Assembly (NCBI RefSeq): GCF_918814755.1
Contig: NZ_CAKKNT010000020.1
Location: 1 to 33,441, forward strand
Reading direction: 5' to 3'
From: Periweissella ghanensis
GTDB taxonomy: Bacteria; Bacillota; Bacilli; Lactobacillales; Lactobacillaceae
DNA length: 33,441 nt
Under the pieces are notes generated by a model that was given only the letters and a program-made list of their open reading frames with translations, ran no database searches and had not been told where the DNA came from. The number at the start of each line of letters is the position of its first letter. Position 1 is the first letter of the stretch. Made by a program: the position numbers and the translations under genes. Shown here one piece after another: positions 24,763 through 33,441 of this stretch.

Positions 24763-26369
24763 CAATTAACCTCATCTTTTGAAATGCGACCGAAGTCATG
24801 CTCTAAGATAAAATTATAATGTCTAAAGAAACTCGCTACGATTCCTGGAGTATCATCATTATGTCGCCCGATAAATCCCCGGTGAATAATTTGGACATTT
24901 GGATAACGCTTTTTTAATTCTTCATATAATTGTGGAAATGCATGTTCATCATAATCATCATTTTCCATATAAGATATGAAGAATTTAGTGTTTTTTAATA
25001 CACCGCGATTAAACTTAGTCCAAAAACGTTTATTCAATTTTTCAGCCGCTTCTTGACTAACTTCACCCATTGTATTCATCAAAACGTCTAAAGACGTTGG
25101 AAATACTTCTGGCCGATTGATTCGTTCGTTAAGCGCCACATCACCAATATTAACTAGCGGCTTCCCCACAATTACGGCAGCAGGTCGAATATCAGGTGCA
25201 TAATATAAGGAAGCAAACGTTCCCATCGACAATCCCGACATGACTATTTGATCATTTTTAAAACCCATACTGCGGCTAGTCTTTTTTATGATTTCAACAA
25301 CTTTATTTTCCAGATCGGGATTCCCCATGTAAAAGGCGCCCCCTTCAAGTCTTGAGTCAGCAATTAATAAAAATGGCGAACCCATTCCATGCATCATTCG
25401 TTGACCTTCAAATCCTTCCAACGTCCGATAACCTGAAAAGTAAACATTCAATGGTGGCTTAAAATCACCTGGATTGAAGTAGTATAGGATTTCTCCTGCG
25501 ACCTTTTGCTTATTGTCATTAATACTATCACCACCCAAAATCATCTTACCGTGTGATAGGTGCGATTGACGGACATGGATTTGACCGAGGTTAATTGTTC
25601 CTTTACCACCTTTGACATACATTGATGTCGCAAGATAAACATTCCGATCACCCGTACCAAAAACATAACCTGCATCATTGATTTCTTTTTGCGTTACGAT
25701 GTGCGTATCAATTACATCCATCGTACCTTCTTGAATTAAAAAGATTTTGAAATAGATATCATCTTCAGCAAACTCACCTTCAATATCGTATTCTGGTAGG
25801 TAATCCCAATATGAGTTCTTTGGTAAGTAATTATTCATTTTTACTGAAAGAACTTGTGCATTTTTTTCCTGGCTAAAATCACTAGTTACCGAAATTAACA
25901 CATGGCCCTTACGTTGTACTGCCCCTGTGAATTGTGGTGCAATTTCAATGGCATCAGGTGATAATCGAAAACCATTTTGACGACCAAATACAACATAATT
26001 CAAAGTTCCCTTAATTGCAGTTGCATCAGTAAAATCAACTGGGACTGCCGCAATCAAATTGAGTAAGGCTTGTGACTCATCACTTATATCATTATGCGTA
26101 TTATAAATCAGCGTGTATCGGACCAATTGCTTGTACAACTCTGGCTCTAGCTTAAATTGCTTAATCTTACCTAAAGCAATCGGCACATCCCGTAGCATCT
26201 TATCATCCGCCCACGCTTTAAGAATTGCACTTAATTTTTCCTGGCTATACATCCCATCAAATAAGTTAGCCGTTGAAAAATACACGGATTTTTTTTGATC
26301 AAAATTACTAAATTCGGCTTCATTATCACCTAAGCAAATAACCTTAATTTTTTGCTTTTCCTTTTCCAT
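24762..26369 (-). CDS. asp2: Accessory Sec system protein Asp2 (probable glycan O-acetyltransferase)
   Basis: A 535-aa protein needed for export of the serine-rich adhesin; in streptococci Asp2 also O-acetylates GlcNAc on it. An alpha/beta-hydrolase-like C-terminal half carries the nucleophile motif SGLSMG (Ser381), with candidate acid and base in ENDDYDEHAF and GRHNDD. The N-terminal part is beta-rich. ATG at 26369 follows GGAGG. The gene overlaps asp1 by 26 bases. Confidence 0.92.
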   Translation of the reverse strand: MEKEKQKIKVICLGDNEAEFSNFDQKKSVYFSTANLFDGMYSQEKLSAILKAWADDKMLRDVPIALGKIKQFKLEPELYKQLVRYTLIYNTHNDISDESQALLNLIAAVPVDFTDATAIKGTLNYVVFGRQNGFRLSPDAIEIAPQFTGAVQRKGHVLISVTSDFSQEKNAQVLSVKMNNYLPKNSYWDYLPEYDIEGEFAEDDIYFKIFLIQEGTMDVIDTHIVTQKEINDAGYVFGTGDRNVYLATSMYVKGGKGTINLGQIHVRQSHLSHGKMILGGDSINDNKQKVAGEILYYFNPGDFKPPLNVYFSGYRTLEGFEGQRMMHGMGSPFLLIADSRLEGGAFYMGNPDLENKVVEIIKKTSRSMGFKNDQIVMSGLSMGTFASLYYAPDIRPAAVIVGKPLVNIGDVALNERINRPEVFPTSLDVLMNTMGEVSQEAAEKLNKRFWTKFNRGVLKNTKFFISYMENDDYDEHAFPQLYEELKKRYPNVQIIHRGFIGRHNDDTPGIVASFFRHYNFILEHDFGRISKDEVN

Positions 26370-27981
26370 AACCAACCTCCTTCCACTTAGTAATTAGCTT
26401 GGTATCACTATATGCACTACCTAACTTAACATCGTAGACGAGCGTATCATTCCAAACATTTAGCTCATAAACATACTTATCTAAGTAGTGATTAAGTTGC
26501 TTCAAGGTTTGAATGATAGCCCCATTATTTGGTTCATGTAAAAATTCAACTTTTTTGGCAAGTAATAACGGGATTCCCGTTTCAATGGCTTGCATAGCTG
26601 GATATAAATCCAAATTATTGTTCAAATCGACATAAAGACGTGCTTTCAAAATTAATTGATGCCACTTATCTTTATTTAAGTTCTTTTCAAAACTTATATT
26701 ATGCAAAGTCTGAACAAGCGTAACCATATTGTTGTAATCAATTGGATTTTTCTTTTCCAATTCTCGAATTGCTTTTAATAAATCCGGATTTGGTTTATTC
26801 GCTTGTTTAGCTAGGACATACTCTTCAATCAATCCTAAGTCAGGATTATCACCATTGATTGCTAACTTTGCATTCAAATATTCTTTAATAGATGTCATCA
26901 TTAACTGCGTATCCGTCGAATTTTCAACCGCCATAATTAATGTTAAATCAGTATCTTTTAACATTAGCTCTAAGACACTTTTAATTATTTTGATTGTTTC
27001 CGCCGCGGTTTTTTTAGTTGCATTTACTAAGATGTTAGTTTCAACCAGCGTATTACTTAACCCCAAATCTAGTTGGATCGCATAGGGTGTAATAACCTTA
27101 ATTTTTTTAAGGTCAATTGCTAATTTTTGGCTCTTAATCATTGCAATTAACTTTTCATAGGCTTCTTGCTCTGGAATAACAACATTTTTGGCTGCGACTA
27201 ATAATTCTCGTAATTGTTTAGTAAGCGTATCAGCAACAATGGTATTTAAAGTTGCTTGTTCTAGATAAGGTATGATTGGATACTTTAAGCTTACTTTTTG
27301 GATAAACTCAGTTGGTGTTACATCATTAACCGTTACAATAAATGGTTCTTGAATTGAATGGGCGTATTTATCAAACACTTCAATTAGAACCGCTTGCAGA
27401 GTAGCATAGTTTTTCTGTTTAAACTTACTATACGCAACCGGATAAATGGTAATGCCATTTCCCGTGTTTGTTACTTGCTCACTTAGCATTAATTGGCCCT
27501 GTTGATTGAAGTAAAAACTTTGTGCTGGTTCATCTGGTGTGGCTAAAAGATCACGTCTTGATAAAAAGCCGCGGTCATCATAATAATCGATGACATCTTG
27601 CTGCCCGTTAGCAAAATAAATTACCTGGCATAGGATTGCATCGTTATACGGCACAAGGCGTGCATATATTTGATCCAAATAATATACATTAATTCCAAAT
27701 GGTGTATATATTATTTCTGCATTTTCCGGTAATGCGAGATCAGCCAATGTTATTGGTTGTCCATTCTTGATTGTTATCCCCTGTAACTCATCATACAATG
27801 ACCAAACATTAGCACTATTTAAATTTTGACTTTCTAGTTGATAGCGTAATACTGGCGTATAACTTGTACTTATTAATTCAAATTCTTCCTTATTATCAGT
27901 CAGTGTATTAGCTAAATTAACTACATAATCAAAATTAATATCTACCGCATTCCAGTTCCATGTGGTCATTAATCGTAGCAT
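26344..27981 (-). CDS. asp1: Accessory Sec system protein Asp1
   Basis: A 545-aa protein, an inactive GT-B-fold member of the Asp1-3 complex that is thought to bind the adhesin. Visible: MTTWNWNAVDINFDY, an add-on beta domain (DVIDYYDDRGFLSRRDLL, SFYFNQQGQLMLSEQ) and a Rossmann-like C-terminal region. No nucleotide-sugar motif is evident. ATG at 27981 follows AGGGGGAGAACA; upstream in-frame Met codons lack a site. It lies 29 bases after secY2. Confidence 0.88.
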   Translation of the reverse strand: MLRLMTTWNWNAVDINFDYVVNLANTLTDNKEEFELISTSYTPVLRYQLESQNLNSANVWSLYDELQGITIKNGQPITLADLALPENAEIIYTPFGINVYYLDQIYARLVPYNDAILCQVIYFANGQQDVIDYYDDRGFLSRRDLLATPDEPAQSFYFNQQGQLMLSEQVTNTGNGITIYPVAYSKFKQKNYATLQAVLIEVFDKYAHSIQEPFIVTVNDVTPTEFIQKVSLKYPIIPYLEQATLNTIVADTLTKQLRELLVAAKNVVIPEQEAYEKLIAMIKSQKLAIDLKKIKVITPYAIQLDLGLSNTLVETNILVNATKKTAAETIKIIKSVLELMLKDTDLTLIMAVENSTDTQLMMTSIKEYLNAKLAINGDNPDLGLIEEYVLAKQANKPNPDLLKAIRELEKKNPIDYNNMVTLVQTLHNISFEKNLNKDKWHQLILKARLYVDLNNNLDLYPAMQAIETGIPLLLAKKVEFLHEPNNGAIIQTLKQLNHYLDKYVYELNVWNDTLVYDVKLGSAYSDTKLITKWKEVGYGKGKAKN

Positions 27982-28010
27982 TGTTCTCCCCCTAGACATC
28001 TTGGTGCTTA

Positions 28011-29222
28011 TTATAGTTTGAATATTGAATAGTGCCGTCGCTCCCAAATTGTCCGAACTTCTTCAATAAAAGTATCAATAATCGTAACTAAAATAATTAC
28101 ACTACTCATTAAAAATGATAATGGTCGTACCATTGGCACCCATAATCCCACAACTAATGGGACAACTGTGATACAAACAAAAAAGATGTTCCCAATCGCT
28201 GTCATAAATAATAAATGTTTATTCAACATTTGTTCAGTTGCGTCACCAGGTAAATATCCTAATACATAATCACCAGATTCCTTTAAATCTTTGGCAATAT
28301 CACTAGGCCGAACATTAACATAGGCAAAACAGATTCCCAATAAAATCATTAAACTAGCGTAAATTAAAACCCCTTGCCAACTCTCAAATGATAAAAATTT
28401 TGTCAAAATCGATGGACTACTGTACTGCAACTTTGCCATGAGTAAGTATTGCGGAATTGTAAAAATTGTTAACGCGAACATTAACGGCATTGATCCAGCA
28501 GGAATTGCTTTAATTGGAATGTAAGAATTTGCAAAGTCATTATCCAAACCGGTTCGTTGGACATTGATTCTTAACTCAGAGTGGTTCAAAAAGACCCCCA
28601 CCCATGCTAAAAACAATACAATTATCCAACCAATAACGCCTGCCAAAAGGCTGAAATGAATTTTTTGACCACCAAAATTGTGTAAAATTGATGGTAAATT
28701 AAATAATAATCCGGGCACAATTAGGATTGTTGCCCCACCAAGTCCTTTACGTACATTCATATCAGCTAACCAAGTAATAAACATGGCCCCAGCAATCAAT
28801 ACGAACACGTTAACAATTTGAATCCGCCATGTAAGAATGTTACCTGTCGTTGGAAATTGGGCTGTCATTGTTTGAAAAGTAAAGAATCCTTGGAAACATG
28901 CAAAGAATAAGGTTAATATTTTTTGATAGGTTCCGCGACGTTTTTCTGACATTCGTTTATTAATGTCTTTATCGATGAGTGGTAAAAGTTGCCAAATCAT
29001 CAATGATGTCATATATGGTCCAATTCCTAATGCAAAGATTGTTGGTAATGAAAGATTCCCACCAGTAACTAATGACAAGACATATGAGCTAAAACTTGTT
29101 TCATATGAATTTTCAAATTGCGTAGGATCGACCCCTGGTAAAAAAATATTTTTCCCAAGCGTAAAAACAACTAAAATAAAAATTGTAAATAAGCCTTTGT
29201 TGAGTAATTCGTGTTTTTTCAT
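28011..29222 (-). CDS. secY2: Accessory preprotein translocase channel SecY2
   Basis: A 403-aa polytopic membrane protein, about ten helices, with SecY-like segments (SLPTIFALGIGPYMTSLMIWQLLPLIDKDI near TM2, PAGSMPLMFALTIFTIPQYL). It forms the dedicated export channel used with SecA2. Loop regions differ from housekeeping SecY, as expected for the SecY2 group. ATG at 29222 follows GGCGGG, ten bases after the secA2 stop. Confidence 0.93.
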   Translation of the reverse strand: MKKHELLNKGLFTIFILVVFTLGKNIFLPGVDPTQFENSYETSFSSYVLSLVTGGNLSLPTIFALGIGPYMTSLMIWQLLPLIDKDINKRMSEKRRGTYQKILTLFFACFQGFFTFQTMTAQFPTTGNILTWRIQIVNVFVLIAGAMFITWLADMNVRKGLGGATILIVPGLLFNLPSILHNFGGQKIHFSLLAGVIGWIIVLFLAWVGVFLNHSELRINVQRTGLDNDFANSYIPIKAIPAGSMPLMFALTIFTIPQYLLMAKLQYSSPSILTKFLSFESWQGVLIYASLMILLGICFAYVNVRPSDIAKDLKESGDYVLGYLPGDATEQMLNKHLLFMTAIGNIFFVCITVVPLVVGLWVPMVRPLSFLMSSVIILVTIIDTFIEEVRTIWERRHYSIFKL

Positions 29223-29232
29223 AAATCCCGCC

Positions 29233-31605
29233 TTATGGGAAGACGACATCAATAGTGCCGTCTTCATTCTTAATTAAGTCAGCAAGTAATAAATTCTTTA
29301 GAATTTGTTTTAAGATTGCTTTAGTCATTAAATCAAATGATTTAATTGCTTCACGTTGATATTCAAAAAATGGATTATGTTGACCCCAATTACGACCACT
29401 TACCACACTTTTAAGTTGTTGTAAGTGATCAACTTGTTCAATCCACATGGTATCAAGTGCTTTTAGGATAACTAAACGTTCATAGTATATCCGTTGGCTA
29501 TCATCATTGATTGATGCTAATTTATCAGCAATTGCATCTTGCAAACTTTCTTTAAAGGCCTGGTAAAATTCTGATGAACGACGATTCTTTAGGGTTCCTA
29601 AGACCGCTCTTGGAATTTTAAATCCATACGCAACATTGTTGTAGTAAAAATCTGATAGTTCTTCTTCTGTTAAGGTTTGCTTTGTTATCATGTCCAATGT
29701 CACACTTATTACAGACTGATCAATAACTTTACGATAGTCATTTGCTTCTAAGACTTTATTGCGTGTCTTGTACAGCGTATCACGTTGACTTTTTAAAACT
29801 TGATCATATTCTAGTGTCTGAAAGCGTTCCATTATTTCTTGATTCTTTTGGACATTTTGAGCTTTTGTTACGGCTTTTAATGCTAGTCGACTTTCGGAAA
29901 GCTTTTCATTTAGTTTATTAGTACCACTTAGTTTTTTAGCAAGCTTACTACGGAAACGGTTTACGCGTTTACCACCATTTTCCAAAACTAACTTATCTTC
30001 AAGTGAAACATAGAAAATACTTTCACCTGGACTCCCTTGACGACCGCTGCGTCCCCGTAATTGGTTATCAACCCGCGCATTGGCCATCCGTTCAGTCCCA
30101 ATAACTAACAATCCACCGAGTTCCTCCACTCCAGGACCTAACTTAATATCGGTTCCCCGGCCAGCCATTGACGTTGCTACGGTAATGGCATTTTTTTGCC
30201 CGGCTAATTTAATAATACTAGCCTCCTTAGCAACACTCATTGCATTTAATAGTGTATGTGACATACCTTCACGCAACAAAATATGGGAATATAATTCAGA
30301 CATTGAAACAGAACCGGTTTCAATAAGGATGGGCCGACCAATCGCATGGGCTGCTTTAACTGCTTCTAGTGATGCAAAAATTTTTGCTTGATTACTAAGA
30401 TACACCTCGTCTGGATGATCAATTCGGGCAATCGGTTTATGCGTTGGTATTTTTATAACATCCAAGCCGTATGTTTCAAAAAATTCATGTTTATCTGTGC
30501 TAGCAGTCCCTGTCATCCCAGAAAGATGTTTAAACATTCTAAATAGATTTTGATACGTAACTGATGCCATGGCCCGTGTTTCCAAACTTACCTCAAGGTG
30601 CTCTTTTGCTTCAATTGCTTGATGTAAACCTGCTTGTAATTTAGTTCCCGTCAATTTACGACCATTAACTTTGTCTAATAAGACAAGTTGCTGATTTTCA
30701 ACAACATAATCTCGATTCAATAAAAATAAATAATTTGCTCGTAAAGCTAACAACAGATGCCGATAGACACTGGTCCATTCTGCTCCTAACAAATTCGTTA
30801 TACCCAACTTTTCTTCGATATGCTCAATCCCAGTTGTTGTAAACCATATTCGTTTTAAATCATCTGATTGTTCAAAATCAATATCTTTTTGCAAACTTTG
30901 AATCATCCGGTCACTAGAAGTATATAAATTTGATTGTACCCGTGGTGCCCCAGAAATTAGCAATGGGGTTTGTGCCATATCCAATAAAACGGCATCAATT
31001 TCATCAATCAAAGCAAAATTAAACTCTTTTATATACTGTTCTTCAGTGTCCGAGGCTAAATTATCAAATAGATAATCAAATCCTAGTGCACTATTAGTGG
31101 TATAAACAATATCTGCTTGATAAATTTTTTCTTTATCACGGGCAGATTCTTCAAATTCACTCGTTGCAACTCCAACATCAACGGTTAAGCCAAGCCATGA
31201 GTATACTCGGCCAATATCTTTCCCATCCCGAAGTGCTAAATACGTATTTGATGTAATCAAAAAATTCCCCGGACCAGTTAAACCATAAAGATACATGGTC
31301 ATCGTAGCTGTAAGTGTTTTACCTTCCCCAGTCTTCATTTCAGCAACATTATTAAAATATAATGCTACTGCTCCCACAATTTGATTGAAATAAGGTTCCA
31401 TTCCCAAAACTCGACGATCAGCTTCACGAACTGTTGCAAACGCTGGAATTAATAAATCATCCAATTTTTTACCGCTTGCTAATTCCTTTCGCAAAATTGT
31501 GGTTTGTTGCTTTAATTCATCATCACTCATCTTTTGATAGCGTGATGCTTGATCCACAACTTTTTGTGCAATGGAAAAATAATGTTTTTCATTCTTCGCT
31601 TTCAT
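29233..31605 (-). CDS. secA2: Accessory preprotein translocase ATPase SecA2
   Basis: A 790-aa DEAD-type motor driving the glycosylated adhesin through SecY2. Seen: Walker A MKTGEGKT (90-97), DEID box (201-204), TSMAGRGTDIKLG and RGRSGRQGSPGES in the second motor domain, and a helical scaffold tail. It lacks the zinc-binding C-terminal tail of housekeeping SecA, which is usual for SecA2. ATG at 31605 follows GGGGGGAGAT. It is the first gene of a long operon ending with the Rgg-like regulator. Confidence 0.96.
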   Translation of the reverse strand: MKAKNEKHYFSIAQKVVDQASRYQKMSDDELKQQTTILRKELASGKKLDDLLIPAFATVREADRRVLGMEPYFNQIVGAVALYFNNVAEMKTGEGKTLTATMTMYLYGLTGPGNFLITSNTYLALRDGKDIGRVYSWLGLTVDVGVATSEFEESARDKEKIYQADIVYTTNSALGFDYLFDNLASDTEEQYIKEFNFALIDEIDAVLLDMAQTPLLISGAPRVQSNLYTSSDRMIQSLQKDIDFEQSDDLKRIWFTTTGIEHIEEKLGITNLLGAEWTSVYRHLLLALRANYLFLLNRDYVVENQQLVLLDKVNGRKLTGTKLQAGLHQAIEAKEHLEVSLETRAMASVTYQNLFRMFKHLSGMTGTASTDKHEFFETYGLDVIKIPTHKPIARIDHPDEVYLSNQAKIFASLEAVKAAHAIGRPILIETGSVSMSELYSHILLREGMSHTLLNAMSVAKEASIIKLAGQKNAITVATSMAGRGTDIKLGPGVEELGGLLVIGTERMANARVDNQLRGRSGRQGSPGESIFYVSLEDKLVLENGGKRVNRFRSKLAKKLSGTNKLNEKLSESRLALKAVTKAQNVQKNQEIMERFQTLEYDQVLKSQRDTLYKTRNKVLEANDYRKVIDQSVISVTLDMITKQTLTEEELSDFYYNNVAYGFKIPRAVLGTLKNRRSSEFYQAFKESLQDAIADKLASINDDSQRIYYERLVILKALDTMWIEQVDHLQQLKSVVSGRNWGQHNPFFEYQREAIKSFDLMTKAILKQILKNLLLADLIKNEDGTIDVVFP

Positions 31606-31643
31606 ATCTCCCCCCAAATACAATTCGCATATGTACGTGTTTT

Positions 31644-31672
31644 AATATACTCAATTTTTCTAAATTTGTAAA
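31644..31672 (-). promoter_or_regulatory. Proximal promoter of the secA2 operon
   Basis: TTTACA (31667-31672) and TATATT (31644-31649) on the minus strand are 17 bases apart, about 38 bases from the secA2 start. It lies inside a repeated block (see the repeat entry). Confidence 0.6.
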
Positions 31673-31810
31673 AAGATAAGTCTTAATAAATTTTATTTTT
31701 TTATATATTTGATAATCCATTAAATAAGATAAACAACATAATATTCAATAATACATGATTAAATTAATATTAATATGCATCTCAAAATAACTAAATTACG
31801 TACGCGTTTA

Positions 31811-31839
31811 ACTATACTTAATTATTTACTATTTGTAAA
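31811..31839 (-). promoter_or_regulatory. Distal promoter of the secA2 operon
   Basis: TTTACA (31834-31839) and TATAGT (31811-31816) on the minus strand, again with a 17-base spacer. It lies 167 bases upstream of the proximal promoter in a near-copy of the same block. It would give a leader of about 195 bases. Confidence 0.55.
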
Positions 31840-31943
31840 AAGATAAGTCTCAATAAGGATTAATTTATATATATCATATAAATATTTAACATTTTATATG
31901 ATATAACCATAAGAAAATCGATAAATATATTCTTAAATACATC

Positions 31944-31983
31944 AAAAAAACGATTATCCCTTATTAAGGATAATCGTCTTTTG
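31944..31983 (-). terminator. Terminator after the serine-rich adhesin gene
   Basis: On the minus strand ACGATTATCC pairs with GGATAATCGT around an eight-base loop, followed by T7. It separates the adhesin transcript from the secA2 operon. No gene is seen between here and secA2 (31606-32063 apart from the elements listed). Confidence 0.85.
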
Positions 31984-32063
31984 TAATGTGATAATTCATT
32001 TGTATTTGCTTAAATGAGATTATCTAGCTATTTTATTGAAGAATTTACTACCAATTCAATAAA

Positions 32064-33441
32064 TTATTTGGCTTCACGGTTTTTCTTAAAGAATTTAGCC
32101 AAACCGTACAATCCGATTGCATTCAAGGCAACACCTACAGCAGTTAAGGCTGCACTTTCAGATCCTGATTCGTCTGTTTTAGGCAATGTAGTTGTTGCAC
32201 CAGCAGCGGCATTAGTTGTTACAGTAGCTGTTGTGTTTTGACCATTGCTACTGTTGCTGTTAATAACTACAGGCGTAACAGTTTGACTAGTTGAAGCAGT
32301 GTTTGATGCTGAAGTACTTGTTGAAGTACTTGTTGAACCACTGTTTGACACTGAGTTACTTCCAGAAATAGAAGCACTCTTAGAAGTAGAAGCACTTGTT
32401 GAGGCTGAATTTACAGATGACATTGACATACTATCTGAAACTGAACTTGATGTTGATGTTGATGTTGTCTCTGAAATTGATCCACTCTTAGAAGTTGAGG
32501 CACTTACTGAACTTGAATCAGACATAGATGCTGAGATGCTATCTGATGTTGATACACTAGTTGAATCAATTGTTGAAGCACTTACTGATGCTGAATCAGA
32601 TACTGAAGTACTTGTTGATGCTGACGTTGAATCTACAACTGATGTTGATACTGATACTGATTCTGATCCAGCTTTTGAAGTACTTGCTGATTGTGATGCA
32701 GGTGCGTCACTTACTGAAGCACTTGCTGATTGTGAGTTAACAACTGACAATGACATGCTATCTGAAATTGATGCACTTGTTGATTGTGAGTTTACAGTTG
32801 ATACTGAAGTGCTATCTGAAGTAGAAGCACTGATTGATGCTGAACCTGGGTTCATACTTGCTGATGCTGAATTAGATGCTGAAGCACTTGTTGATGCTGA
32901 TGTTGAATCTGCAACTGATGTTGATGCTGATTCTGAATCAGATACTGAAGTGCTTGTTGAAGTTGATTTAACTTCTGAAGTACTTGTTGATGATGATGTT
33001 GAATCTACAACTGATGTTGATGCTGATTCTGAGGCAGCTTTTGAAGTACTTGCTGATTCTGAGTTAGCTTCTGAAGTGCTCATTGAAGTTGATTTAGCTT
33101 CTGAAGCACTTGTTGATGCTGATGTTGAATCTGCAACTGATGTTGATGCTGATTCTGATCCAGATACTGAAGTTGACTTAGCTTCTGAAGTACTTGTTGA
33201 TACTGATGTTGAATCTGCAACTGATGTTGATGCTGATTCTGAATCAGATACTGAAGTGCTTGTTGAAGTTGAGTTAACTTCTGAAGTACTTGTTGATGCT
33301 GATGTTGAATCTACAACTGATGTTGATGCTGATTCTGAGGCAGCTTTTGAAGTACTTGCTGATTCTGAGTTAGCTTCTGAAGTGCTCATTGAAGTTGATT
33401 TAGCTTCTGAAGCACTTGTTGATGCTGATGTTGAATCTGCA
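32064..33441 (-). CDS. Serine-rich repeat adhesin, C-terminal part (5' end outside the window)
   Basis: At least 458 codons are open to the right edge, so the start, signal peptide and binding region are not seen. Almost all of the visible protein is Ser at every second position (SxSxS with A, T, V, D, E), the hallmark of SRR glycoproteins exported by SecA2/SecY2. A short Asn/Thr/Ala segment follows, then LPKTD (32172-32186), a hydrophobic helix and KKNREAK, a sortase signal. LPKTDE differs from classical LPxTG but fits the LPQTxE-like signals of lactobacilli. A 306-base higher-order repeat is present. It probably mediates host, mucus or biofilm adhesion, as family members do; the ligand is unknown. 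Confidence 0.93.
   Translation of the reverse strand, partial: ADSTSASTSASEAKSTSMSTSEANSESASTSKAASESASTSVVDSTSASTSTSEVNSTSTSTSVSDSESASTSVADSTSVSTSTSEAKSTSVSGSESASTSVADSTSASTSASEAKSTSMSTSEANSESASTSKAASESASTSVVDSTSSSTSTSEVKSTSTSTSVSDSESASTSVADSTSASTSASASNSASASMNPGSASISASTSDSTSVSTVNSQSTSASISDSMSLSVVNSQSASASVSDAPASQSASTSKAGSESVSVSTSVVDSTSASTSTSVSDSASVSASTIDSTSVSTSDSISASMSDSSSVSASTSKSGSISETTSTSTSSSVSDSMSMSSVNSASTSASTSKSASISGSNSVSNSGSTSTSTSTSASNTASTSQTVTPVVINSNSSNGQNTTATVTTNAAAGATTTLPKTDESGSESAALTAVGVALNAIGLYGLAKFFKKNREAK
32883..33441 (-). repeat. 306-base (102-codon) tandem repeat inside the adhesin gene
   Basis: Bases 33301-33441 repeat 32995-33135 almost exactly (offset 306), and the flanking bases 32883-32994 match 33189-33300 at the same offset with a few changes. 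About 1.8 units are visible, and the array continues past the edge. Confidence 0.85.

Larger units (their letters stand above)
31632..31856. repeat. Duplicated promoter block upstream of secA2
   Basis: Two imperfect copies of about 58 bases lie at 31632-31689 and 31799-31856. The part before the -35 (minus strand) is nearly identical over 25 bases (31665-31689 and 31832-31856, one mismatch), more than the promoter elements need. This suggests a conserved activator site duplicated with its promoter. The AT-rich DNA between the copies shows nothing else. Confidence 0.7.

Noticed and set aside
32064-33441. Dense repeats that could suggest a CRISPR array
   Set aside because: Repeats are in a single open frame coding SxS dipeptides with no unique spacers; this is a serine-rich adhesin.
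1-33441. tRNA, rRNA genes, insertion sequences or CRISPR arrays
   Set aside because: I looked for tRNA-like cloverleaf ends, transposase-type ORFs with terminal repeats and regularly spaced repeats and saw none.

Overview
The window looks like a low-GC Gram-positive chromosome of the Lactobacillales. The Shine-Dalgarno sites are strong, and MprF, ROK glucokinase, RecD2, a CopB-type ATPase and an accessory Sec system with a serine-rich repeat adhesin are all present. The LPKTDE-type sorting signal and the gene mix make me lean to Weissella or a close relative. That genus call is inference from recall, not from a search.

Layout. (1) 1-2700 is the integrase end of a prophage or integrated element that continues to the left. 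It holds a DUF4429/PH-like protein, a membrane-anchored DUF3862-like protein, a possible antisense RNA, a tyrosine integrase broken by a one-base deletion in an A-tract, and a tandem GCCCCCAA motif that may be an integrase arm site. (2) 2707-16300 is ordinary chromosome, all on the minus strand: rplU-rpmA with leader and terminator; histidine phosphatase, TPR protein, recD2 and prs; an alpha/beta hydrolase overlapping mprF; a membrane rhodanese-like protein; glcK with a cre-like site inside its promoter; and copB with a perfect CopY-type operator. (3) 16296-18890 holds an unknown anchored extracellular protein, a GNAT acetyltransferase and a DUF3114-like protein. (4) 18909-33441 is the most interesting part. 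An accessory Sec and glycosylation operon reads leftwards in the order secA2, secY2, asp1, asp2, asp3, gtfA, gtfB, asp4 and an Rgg/MutR-like regulator. It follows a serine-rich repeat adhesin whose 5' part runs off the right edge. Beyond the Rgg-like gene lie a short, strongly terminated plus-strand transcription unit with small peptide ORFs, and then a divergent double-HTH (XRE plus TetR-like) regulator that appears to start at ATT.

How the parts may work together. GtfA and GtfB would glycosylate the Ser-rich adhesin in the cytoplasm, Asp1-3 would accompany it (Asp2 probably also modifies glycans), and SecA2/SecY2 with the SecE-like Asp4 would export it. Sortase would then anchor it through LPKTD. 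Two near-identical promoter modules precede secA2. The Rgg-like regulator in the same operon and the peptide-sized ORFs beside it suggest peptide-responsive control of adhesin export. This is a hypothesis from gene order and protein architecture. The operon also favours AGGGGG-type ribosome binding sites over the AGGAGG type seen elsewhere in the window.
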